Positions 17,045-24,773 of a DNA stretch of 64,000 nt are shown one piece after another. How positions within the stretch are numbered: position 1 is the stretch's first letter; each line of letters opens with the position of its first letter. The position numbers were made by a program, and so were the translations under genes. The notes beneath the pieces are model-generated. The model ran no database searches, was not told the DNA's origin, and saw only the letters and a program-made list of their open reading frames with translations. This DNA comes from Deltaproteobacteria bacterium (GTDB taxonomy: Bacteria; Desulfobacterota; Syntrophobacteria; Syntrophobacterales; Syntrophobacteraceae): NCBI GenBank assembly GCA_012517315.1, contig JAAYVE010000059.1:1-64000 (forward strand), written 5' to 3'.

Positions 17045-19717
17045 ATGGATATCATCACGACGCACGTGAATGCCGACTTCGACGCCATGGCTTCCATGAT
17101 CGCCGCAAAGAAGCTCTATCCTGATGCGGTCCTGGTTTTTCCCGGGTCCCAGGAACGAACCTTGCGGGAGTTCTTCGTCAAGTCCACGGTTTACATCTAT
17201 GACTTCAAGCGTCTGAGGGATGTGGATCTCGCCCAGGTGGAACGGCTGATTCTCGTGGATACGCGCCAGGTGTCGCGCATCGGGAGGTTCGAAGAGGTGG
17301 TGAGGCGCCCTGGAGTGGAGGTCCATGTTTACGACCACCATCCGGACGCGGAGGACGACATCCAGGGAAGGGTGATGGTGATCAAGCCTCTGGGAGCCAC
17401 AGTGACCATCCTCACCCAGATCCTGAGGGAGAGGGGGATCGAGATCTCTCCCGAGGAAGCCACGATCTTGAGCTTGGGGATCTTTGAGGACACCGGATCT
17501 TTCACGTTCAGTTCCACGACCGCCGAGGATTTCGAAGCCGCCGCCCACCTCGTCCGGTGCGGTGCCGACCTGAACGTGGTGGCGGACATGGTGGTGCAGG
17601 AACTGACGGCGGAGCAGGTGAACCTCCTCAATGAGCTGATCCTCTCGGCGAAAACATACAACATCCACGGCCTGGAGGTTTGCATCACGACGGTTTCCGT
17701 CGACCGTTACGTGGGGGACTTCGCCGTTTTGGTGCATAAGCTCAAGGACATTGAAAACTTGGACGTGATCTTCGCCCTCGCCCTCATGGAGGATCGCATC
17801 TACCTGGTTGCCAGGAGCCGCATCCCTGAGGTGAACGTGGGTACGGTAGCGGCTTACTTTGGGGGGGGAGGTCACGCCACCGCCGCTTCCGCCACCATAC
17901 GGGATTTTACCCTCATCCAGGCGGAGAACCGGCTCATCGAGGTCTTGAGCAGCTGCGTCAAGCCTTTTCCCACGGCGTCCCACCTCATGAACAGTCCCGT
18001 CATCTACGTGGACTCCAATGCCAGGATCGGGGAGGCGGCGGAAGTGATGGTGCGTTATAGCATCAACGCCATGCCGGTCATGGAACGGGGGGTCCTGGCG
18101 GGGATCCTGAACCGGCAGATCGTGGAGAAGGCGATCTACCACGGGCTGGAGCATCAACCGGTGGGGGAAGTCATGAGCTCCGACTTTGCCGTGGTGACTC
18201 CCGATGCAACCCTCCTGGAAATTCAGACTTACCTGGTGGACCATCAGCAGAGGATCCTGCCGGTTGTCCAGGAGGAGGAACTGGTTGGAGTGATCACCCG
18301 GCGGGACCTCCTCAATTTCCTGGTGAACGACCGCTTCAACAAGCCCCGCGCCCTCTTCGACGACTTGATCCAGAGCCACTGGCCCAAGCGAAAGAGCATT
18401 GTGAACATTCTCGGAGAACAGCTGCCCCGGCACGTGGTGCAGATGTTGAGGGATTTCGGCCAACTGGCCCAAAAACTGAACTATAAGGCATACGCCGTGG
18501 GGGGGTTTGTCCGGGACCTGCTTTTGCGCAGCCCCAACTTTGACATCGACATCGTCATCGAGGGAGACGGCATCGATTTCGCCCGGAGATTCGCCGAAGA
18601 ACACGGCATCAGGGCCCGATCCCACAAGAAGTTCAACACGGCGGTGCTCATCTTCCCCGATGACCTGCGGGTGGATGTGGCCACGGCCCGCTACGAATAC
18701 TACCAGTATCCCGCCGCATTGCCCACGGTGGAGTTCGGTTCCCTGAAAATGGATTTGTACCGGCGGGACTTCACCATCAACACCCTGGCCCTCGCCCTCA
18801 ATCCGGCCGAATTCGGCCAACTCATCGACTTCTTCGGTGGCCAGAGGGACCTGAAGGAAAAGAACATCCGGGTGCTGCACAACCTCAGCCTGGTGGAAGA
18901 CCCCACCCGGATCCTGAGGGCTATCCGGTTCGAGCAACGGTTCGGCTTTCGCATCGCCAAGCAGACGTCCACCCTCATCCGCAACGCCGTGCGCATGGGT
19001 CTCATCCAGAAGCTGGGCGGCATGAGGCTTTTCCATGAACTGCAGCACATTCTCATGGAGGAAGACCCCCTGCCTGCCATCAGGCGCATGGCGGAATTCG
19101 CCATTTTGCCCATTCTTTCCCCCAAACTGCAGTTGGACCAGAAGATGGAAGAGCTGTTTCGGCGCCTCAAGGACGTCATCTCGTGGCACCGCCTCAGTTT
19201 TCTGGACGAACCTCTCCAGCGCTGGTGGGTTTATACCTTGGGGCTGTTCTCTTTCCTGGATCGGGCTGAACTGGAGGAAGCGGCCTCGAGGCTGCATTTG
19301 AGCGAAACGCAGATGGAACGGATGCGCTGGGCCTACGACAAGGCGGATGAATTGTGCTGGGGGTTTTTCCAGTTGCCTGAGCACCGGCCCAGTGATATCT
19401 ATCGGGCTCTTCAGCCCTTCAAGGCGGAAGAACTGCTGTTTGTCATGGCCAGAGTGCAGCGGGAAGAGATCCGGCGAGCGATCAGCCACTATTTCCATCG
19501 CTATCGGTATGTGACCACGGACCTCAGGGGCGTGGATCTGAAGGAATTGGGAATTCCGCCCGGGGTCGTGTACCGGATTCTTCTGGATGAACTTCTGGAT
19601 GCTCGTTTGAACGGCGACGTGAGGAACCGCCAGGAAGAACTGGCGTACCTGAGATGGCATCATCCGGAACTCTTCAGGGACGGGGAAGGACAGGCCGTTT
19701 CCGGTTCGTCGGGATGA
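17045..19717 (+). CDS. DHH phosphoesterase / CBS pair / tRNA nucleotidyltransferase fusion
   Basis: The 890-residue fusion has four parts. First is a DHH domain (HVNADFDAMASMIAA at 7-21, VYDHHPDAED, then the DHHA1 segment GGGGHATAAS). Next come two CBS domains (from about 315, MNSPVIYVDSNARIG, to about 430). A class II poly(A) polymerase/CCA-adding head follows (GGFVRDLLLRSPNFDIDIVI with the DxD pair), then the RNA-binding domains with DPTRILRAIRFEQRF. The C-terminal part adds C and/or A to tRNA 3' ends; the DHH part is likely a nanoRNase or phosphoesterase and the CBS pair a nucleotide sensor. This fusion is known in several Desulfobacterota; whether it adds CCA or only A cannot be told here. 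Confidence 0.92.
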   Translation: MDIITTHVNADFDAMASMIAAKKLYPDAVLVFPGSQERTLREFFVKSTVYIYDFKRLRDVDLAQVERLILVDTRQVSRIGRFEEVVRRPGVEVHVYDHHPDAEDDIQGRVMVIKPLGATVTILTQILRERGIEISPEEATILSLGIFEDTGSFTFSSTTAEDFEAAAHLVRCGADLNVVADMVVQELTAEQVNLLNELILSAKTYNIHGLEVCITTVSVDRYVGDFAVLVHKLKDIENLDVIFALALMEDRIYLVARSRIPEVNVGTVAAYFGGGGHATAASATIRDFTLIQAENRLIEVLSSCVKPFPTASHLMNSPVIYVDSNARIGEAAEVMVRYSINAMPVMERGVLAGILNRQIVEKAIYHGLEHQPVGEVMSSDFAVVTPDATLLEIQTYLVDHQQRILPVVQEEELVGVITRRDLLNFLVNDRFNKPRALFDDLIQSHWPKRKSIVNILGEQLPRHVVQMLRDFGQLAQKLNYKAYAVGGFVRDLLLRSPNFDIDIVIEGDGIDFARRFAEEHGIRARSHKKFNTAVLIFPDDLRVDVATARYEYYQYPAALPTVEFGSLKMDLYRRDFTINTLALALNPAEFGQLIDFFGGQRDLKEKNIRVLHNLSLVEDPTRILRAIRFEQRFGFRIAKQTSTLIRNAVRMGLIQKLGGMRLFHELQHILMEEDPLPAIRRMAEFAILPILSPKLQLDQKMEELFRRLKDVISWHRLSFLDEPLQRWWVYTLGLFSFLDRAELEEAASRLHLSETQMERMRWAYDKADELCWGFFQLPEHRPSDIYRALQPFKAEELLFVMARVQREEIRRAISHYFHRYRYVTTDLRGVDLKELGIPPGVVYRILLDELLDARLNGDVRNRQEELAYLRWHHPELFRDGEGQAVSGSSG

Positions 19718-19818
19718 TTCGGGGAGCCGGGGAACACTGCCCCACCGGCTCCGCACTGTCACGCCGGCAGTGTTCACCCTCGAAGGATTTGCACAGACGG
19801 GCGCGATGAAAGGAATCG

Positions 19819-20493
19819 ATGGAATTTCAGTGGGGAGACTATGTCATTCAGGCGGCTCTTTACTGCGTGCCACTCCTTCTTGGGGTGGTGGTGCATGAGG
19901 TGTCCCACGGGTGGGCGGCGGAGAGACTGGGGGATCCGACGGCACGCCTTCTGGGGAGGATCACCCTCAATCCCTTGGTGCACATCGATCCCGTGGGGAC
20001 GGTCTTTCTGCCACTGTTTCTCATCGTGACCAATTCCCCCTTTCTCTTCGGTTGGGCCAAACCCGTTCCCGTGAACTTCGGCAATCTTCGGGGAGGTCGG
20101 CGTGATATGGCGCTGGTGTCCCTGGCGGGTCCCCTGTCCAATTTCACCGTTGCGGCCGTCAGTGCCTTGTTTTACCATCTGATTCTCTGGAGCCTCCAGT
20201 CGGGCTGGTTGGCCGAGGAAGGCCTGGCGGCGGGAGTGGCCGAGCCCCTTTTTCTCATGGCCAGGATCTCCGTCTCCTTCAACCTGGTGCTCATGGCGGT
20301 GAACCTGCTCCCGGTACCCCCTCTCGACGGGGGGCGGATCATGGTCGGGATCCTGCCCATCGGCCTTGCAACAATTCTGGCAAGAACGGAACGATACGGG
20401 ATGCTCGTCGTTCTCGTGCTCATCGCCACGGGCCTGTGGGGATATTTCGTCAATCCCGTGATCAACATGTTCATGCGTCTTTTTCTCAGCTGA
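19819..20493 (+). CDS. Site-2 protease family membrane metalloprotease (M50)
   Basis: The 224-residue polytopic protein has the zinc motif HEVSH at 26-30 in the first membrane helix and the second metal ligand in NLLPVPPLDGGRIM, near 180. It belongs to the short M50B group without PDZ domain. A role in intramembrane proteolysis is known for the fold; the substrate is unknown. The start ATG 19819 follows GAAAGGAATC. It ends 47 bp before the trpS start. Confidence 0.9.
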   Translation: MEFQWGDYVIQAALYCVPLLLGVVVHEVSHGWAAERLGDPTARLLGRITLNPLVHIDPVGTVFLPLFLIVTNSPFLFGWAKPVPVNFGNLRGGRRDMALVSLAGPLSNFTVAAVSALFYHLILWSLQSGWLAEEGLAAGVAEPLFLMARISVSFNLVLMAVNLLPVPPLDGGRIMVGILPIGLATILARTERYGMLVVLVLIATGLWGYFVNPVINMFMRLFLS

Positions 20494-20539
20494 CTTGGAA
20501 GGGGGAACAAAGGCGGTCAATGGGAAGGAATTGAAAGGA

Positions 20540-21541
20540 ATGGCACAGCGAAAGCGGATATTGAGCGGCATGCGCCCCACCGGGCGCCTCCATCTCGGTA
20601 ATCTTCACGGTGCTTTAGAAAATTGGATCCGACTGCAGGACCAATACGACTGCTTTTACTTCGTCGCCGACTGGCACGCCCTCACCACGGACTACGCCAC
20701 TCCGGGGGAGATCCAATCCAACACCTGGGAAATGATTCTGGACTGGCTGAGCGTGGGGCTCGATCCCGAAAAGTGCACCCTGTTCATCCAGTCCGAAGTG
20801 AAGGAACACTCGGAACTCTACCTGCTCCTGGGTATGATCACGCCCCTGCCTTGGTTGGAACGCAATCCCACCTACAAGGAACAACAGCAGCAGATCACCC
20901 AGAAGGACTTGGCCACCTATGGCTTCCTCGGATACCCGGTGCTTCAGGCGGCGGATATCATCATTTACAAAGCGAACGGTGTTCCCGTCGGGAAGGACCA
21001 GCTTCCCCACGTGGAGTTGACCCGGGAGATCGCACGCCGGTTCAATTTCATGTACAACTGCGAGGTGTTTCCCATTCCCGACGCCCTCCTCACGGAAGTG
21101 CCCGTGCTGCCGGGAACCGACGGGCGAAAGATGAGCAAGAGCTACGGCAACTGCATCTTCATCACGGAGCCTTCCGAAAGCATCAACGAAAAGATCCTGA
21201 GGATGATGACAGATCCCCAACGGGTCCGCAGAACAGACAAGGGAGACCCGGAGCTCTGTCCGGTCTTTGCCTACCATAGGCTCTATTCGTCGCCGCAAGA
21301 AATCGACGAGGTGGCTCACGGCTGCCGTACCGCAGAAATCGGCTGCATCGACTGTAAGAAGATTCTCATCAAGAATGTCCTCGCCAGGCTGGACCCGCTG
21401 CGTGAGCGAAGGGTGCGACTGGAGAACGACCTCGCCCACGTAAGGGAAGTCATCCGGCAGGGAACGGAGAAAGCGAGGCGGCAATCGGTTGCGACCATGG
21501 CGGAGGTGCGAAAGGTTGTGGGTTTGAACGGACAGCTTTGA
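20540..21541 (+). CDS. trpS: Tryptophanyl-tRNA synthetase
   Basis: A class I synthetase of 333 residues that charges tRNA-Trp. It shows the HIGH-type motif HLGN at 18-21 (MRPTGRLHLGN), ADWHALTTDY, the substrate-binding GYPVLQAADI segment, GKDQLPHVELTREI and the KMSKS loop (DGRKMSKSYGN). The start MAQRKRIL at 20540 fits the family; the open frame runs 15 codons further upstream. Its substrate tRNA-Trp is encoded at 11631. Confidence 0.96.
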   Translation: MAQRKRILSGMRPTGRLHLGNLHGALENWIRLQDQYDCFYFVADWHALTTDYATPGEIQSNTWEMILDWLSVGLDPEKCTLFIQSEVKEHSELYLLLGMITPLPWLERNPTYKEQQQQITQKDLATYGFLGYPVLQAADIIIYKANGVPVGKDQLPHVELTREIARRFNFMYNCEVFPIPDALLTEVPVLPGTDGRKMSKSYGNCIFITEPSESINEKILRMMTDPQRVRRTDKGDPELCPVFAYHRLYSSPQEIDEVAHGCRTAEIGCIDCKKILIKNVLARLDPLRERRVRLENDLAHVREVIRQGTEKARRQSVATMAEVRKVVGLNGQL

Positions 21542-21632
21542 GGATGATTGTGGAGCGCTCCCGCCCCGCCGGGGGGCGTCCTTGCGATCCGAGCAGGGTC
21601 ATGTTCCCGGTGGCCCCGGGTTTTCTCTCTGC

Positions 21633-22382
21633 ATGAAGGGGATACGGCTTCAGGTGGTTTTGGCTCGGGCCGGCCTCGCATCGAGGCGGGCTGCCGAGAA
21701 GATGATGGAGGCGGGGCGGGTTTCCGTCAATGGGCGGGTCGTCACGGAACCGGGGGTGTGCGTGGACCCGGAGGCGGATGAGATCCGTGTGGACGGCAGG
21801 CTTGTGGGGAAGCCTGAGAGCAAGGTCTATTTGCTCTTTCACAAGCCGGGACGTTGTGTTACTAGTCTGCGAGATCCCCAAGGGCGCAAAACGGTTCTGG
21901 ACTTTGTCCGGGAGCGATCGGTGCGCATCTTCCCCGTGGGCCGCCTCGACTACGATGCCGAGGGCCTTCTCCTGCTCACCAACGATGGCACCCTGGCTCA
22001 CCGGCTCCAGCATCCCCGCTACGGTGTGCCCAAGACTTACCAGGTCAAAGTGAAAGGTCACCCCGGCGAGACGGCCCTCGGGACCCTGCGCAACGGGGTC
22101 AGGCTGGAAGAGGGGATAACGGCTGCCGCAGAGGTTTCTGTGATAAGGAGACTCCCCGGGGCATCGTGGCTGAAGATCGTGCTGCACCAGGGATGGTACC
22201 GCCAGATCAAGAGAATGTGCGATGCCGTGGGTCACCCGGTCTTGAAAATCAGGCGCACGGATTACGGGCCCCTTTCTCTTGCCGGTTTGCCCCCGGGGAG
22301 ATACAGACCCCTTCGCCGGGATGAAATCGTCGGGCTGTATCGATGTGTACATCTCCCTGACGAGCAGGGACCGGATCCATGA
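21633..22382 (+). CDS. rluB: RluB/RsuA-family rRNA pseudouridine synthase
   Basis: The 249-residue enzyme isomerises a uridine in ribosomal RNA. It has an N-terminal S4 RNA-binding domain (LQVVLARAGLASRRAAEKMM), the linker typical of RsuA/RluB/RluE/RluF, and the catalytic GRLDYDAEGLLLLTNDG segment with its Asp. The C-terminal QGWYRQIKRMCDAVGHPV motif is present. Assignment to RluB rather than RluE or RsuA is by overall resemblance. The start MKGIRLQVV at 21633 is chosen by the S4 domain. Its stop overlaps the next start (ATGA, 22379-22382), so the TPR protein is translationally coupled. Confidence 0.9.
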   Translation: MKGIRLQVVLARAGLASRRAAEKMMEAGRVSVNGRVVTEPGVCVDPEADEIRVDGRLVGKPESKVYLLFHKPGRCVTSLRDPQGRKTVLDFVRERSVRIFPVGRLDYDAEGLLLLTNDGTLAHRLQHPRYGVPKTYQVKVKGHPGETALGTLRNGVRLEEGITAAAEVSVIRRLPGASWLKIVLHQGWYRQIKRMCDAVGHPVLKIRRTDYGPLSLAGLPPGRYRPLRRDEIVGLYRCVHLPDEQGPDP

Positions 22383-24271
22383 ATACCAAGAGACGAAAAG
22401 AATATCCATACGGTGTGAGCCAGTTCGACCTGAGCCAATCCTTTGGACGTCCCTCGAAGAAAAAGAAAAGGCGCGTCCAGGGGCGATATATCGTCCTGCC
22501 CCTCGTGGGGGTTTTTCTTTTGTATGCCGCTTACTCCTGGCTGCTCCCGGGGGTATCCGGTCTGGCCCAATACTTGCCTTTCCCCAACGAACTGAAAGCG
22601 CTGAGGTTTCAGCACAACGGGCAGGAGGTCATCCTCATGCCCGGGACCCAGGTGGTGCTGAACCCCCGGGACTCTCTCCATCTCCTGGAAATCCAGACGG
22701 ACGGGTGGTTGCATTGGGGCACTAGGGTTTCCTCCCCCGACCTGGATATCCGCCCGGTCACCTCCGGGCCGGTCACGCTCCGTGACTTATACCCAGGAGA
22801 GGAATTTGAGACGCCGAAAACGCTGGAGATCAATGTGCAGCAGTGGAGCCGCCCGCTGGGAAAGGTGTCGTTCCTGTTGCAGCTGGATGCCAAAGACTGG
22901 CTCCAGAAAGCAAATTCCGCCTCGGACAGCGGCCGAAAGGTCAACTACCTGGAAAAAGCCCTCCACGAGAATCCCGGCAATGTCCTCCTGAAAACCCAGC
23001 TGGCGGGCCTCTATTTCGACATGAAAAAATATGAGGCCGCTGGGAAGTTGTACCGGGAAATCGACGCCCTGGGCAAGTCCAAGTCCATTCTGGAGCGTCT
23101 TCTGGCTGTCTATCAGATTCAAAATAAGACCCAGGATGCCCTCATGGTTTACGTGGATCTCCTCAAGCTCTCCGAGGAACCGGAAATCTTCAAGGAATTC
23201 CTGGACTATCTCCAGAAGAACCTGTCCAAAGACCAGGCCGTCAGGTTCCTGGAAAAGGTCCAGGGAGACATCCCCCAGGCGTTTCATAGCTCCGTGCACC
23301 TCTTCCTGGCGGATTTGAGCGCCCAGAACAAGAACTGGTCCAAGGCGGCGGCTGCCTACGAGAAAGCCATCAAATCGGGTGTGAAGGATTCCGATGTCCT
23401 CTACAACCTTGCGGTCACCTACCAGCAGGGGGACGACCCGGACAAGGCCGTCCAGGCACTGGAACGTTACTTGGAGAGGAATCCCGCCGACACCAGGAGC
23501 AGAATGCAGTTGGGAGGCCTCTACGAAAAGAAGGGGGCTTGGAGCCAGGCACGCCAGTCTTACGAGGCGGTGCTCAACCGCAATCCTCAAAACAAAGATG
23601 CCCTGGTGCGCCTCTTGGCCGTATTGGAAAAGGCCCACGACAAGGCGGGCCTACAGTCCACCTACGAGAAACTGGCCCAGCTGCAACCCAGGAACAAGAC
23701 GGTACGGCACAATCTGGGAGTCCTTCATTACGAGGCCCAAAACTGGGAAAAGGCGGCGGAGTCGTTCGAGGCGGTGGCCTCCATCGATCCCAAGGACGTG
23801 GAGTCCCGAAAGTATCTCCTGAACATCTACCGCAAGGTGAAGAACGACAAGGGAGAGGCAGCCGTCCTGCAGTCCCTGGCAGTGCTTGACCCCAGAAATC
23901 CTGCCTATCAGGAGGCCATTTTCAAAAGCTATGATGAGAAGAAGGATTACAAGGGAATGGTGGCCCATTTTCGCGCCTTGGCTCAGAAGAGCCCCGATTC
24001 GCTGACCGTGCACAACTACATTCTTTACGGGTTGCTCAAGTCGGGGGATACCAAGGGGGCCGCAAAGCAAATGGATAACCTGATCCGCCTGCAGCCCAAG
24101 GAAAAGAAGCACTTGAAACAGGCGGCGAATCTGTATGAAACGGTTGGGGATTACCCGGAAGCTCTCAAGAAGATCGAGCAGTTGCTCAAACTGGATCCCA
24201 ACGACAAGGAGGCCAAGGACGATTACCTGCGCGTCCGCATGCTCGTGCTGTCTGGGAAGAAGACGTCCTAG
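22379..24271 (+). CDS. Membrane-anchored TPR-repeat protein
   Basis: The 630-residue protein has a basic cytoplasmic N-terminus (KKKKRRVQGR), one membrane helix at 37-55 (YIVLPLVGVFLLYAAYSWL), a segment of about 120 residues that looks beta-rich, and then roughly ten tetratricopeptide repeats from about 170 to the end (for example AAAYEKAIKSGVKDSDVLYN and KAVQALERYLERNPADT). It likely scaffolds an envelope complex on the outer face of the inner membrane. Start and stop of rluB overlap at ATGA. No enzyme domain is visible. Confidence 0.85.
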   Translation: MNTKRRKEYPYGVSQFDLSQSFGRPSKKKKRRVQGRYIVLPLVGVFLLYAAYSWLLPGVSGLAQYLPFPNELKALRFQHNGQEVILMPGTQVVLNPRDSLHLLEIQTDGWLHWGTRVSSPDLDIRPVTSGPVTLRDLYPGEEFETPKTLEINVQQWSRPLGKVSFLLQLDAKDWLQKANSASDSGRKVNYLEKALHENPGNVLLKTQLAGLYFDMKKYEAAGKLYREIDALGKSKSILERLLAVYQIQNKTQDALMVYVDLLKLSEEPEIFKEFLDYLQKNLSKDQAVRFLEKVQGDIPQAFHSSVHLFLADLSAQNKNWSKAAAAYEKAIKSGVKDSDVLYNLAVTYQQGDDPDKAVQALERYLERNPADTRSRMQLGGLYEKKGAWSQARQSYEAVLNRNPQNKDALVRLLAVLEKAHDKAGLQSTYEKLAQLQPRNKTVRHNLGVLHYEAQNWEKAAESFEAVASIDPKDVESRKYLLNIYRKVKNDKGEAAVLQSLAVLDPRNPAYQEAIFKSYDEKKDYKGMVAHFRALAQKSPDSLTVHNYILYGLLKSGDTKGAAKQMDNLIRLQPKEKKHLKQAANLYETVGDYPEALKKIEQLLKLDPNDKEAKDDYLRVRMLVLSGKKTS

Positions 24272-24372
24272 GATCCCCCCGCGCCGGATCTCGGTAACTG
24301 CCGGGCCTTCAAGAAACCTGCGGCGGGAAAAGACGGTCACACGGGGTGGGCGGGACGGCTTTGAGAATGCTG

Positions 24373-24401
24373 TTGCACCGCTCCACGGATTGATGTATGA
24401 A
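24373..24401 (+). promoter_or_regulatory. Sigma-70 promoter of tRNA-Val
   Basis: TTGCAC (24373-24378), a 17-base spacer and TATGAA (24396-24401). It lies 12 bases before the tRNA 5' end, the same layout as the tRNA-Trp promoter. Confidence 0.7.
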
Positions 24402-24413
24402 TACAGGAAAAAG

Positions 24414-24489
24414 GGGCGAGTAACTCAGCGGTGAGAGTGCCATCCTCACACGGTGGAAGTCGGAGGTTCAAATCCTCTCTCGCCCACCA
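24414..24489 (+). tRNA. tRNA-Val (anticodon CAC)
   Basis: The acceptor stem GGGCGAG/CTCGCCC, the anticodon stem CCATC/GGTGG with loop CTCACAC (anticodon CAC) and a T arm with TTCAAAT are all visible, and CCA is encoded. The T-loop has TTCAAAT where TTCGAAT is commonest. Confidence 0.96.
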
Positions 24490-24503
24490 TCACATGAACA
24501 GGG

Positions 24504-24538
24504 AGAGCCGATTCAGGGGAATCGGCTCTTTGTTTTTC
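24504..24538 (+). terminator. Terminator of tRNA-Val
   Basis: An 11-base perfect stem AGAGCCGATTC/GAATCGGCTCT with loop AGGG is followed by TTGTTTTTC. Confidence 0.92.
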
Positions 24539-24773
24539 ATGCCGCCCACCCCGAACGGTTGATCTCAACGCCGAGTCTCTGCATAATGAGCCATAAGGAC
24601 AGCCGATGTGCGAGACATCCCGCAGAACCGGATGTCGCGAAAACTCCGGCAAGTACCTCCTTATGCTACTCCCCGTATCCTGTGGGGGTGCGACTTTTCT
24701 TTTGACCTCCGCTTGTCTTGGAAATACGGACAAGTCTCATCCGATTCGACGCGAACATCGGGAGGCGTGTCTC

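Noticed and set aside
16916-19777. 953-codon minus-strand open frame
   Set aside because: Antisense to the DHH-CBS-CCA gene, His- and Pro-rich, typical of a GC-rich shadow frame.
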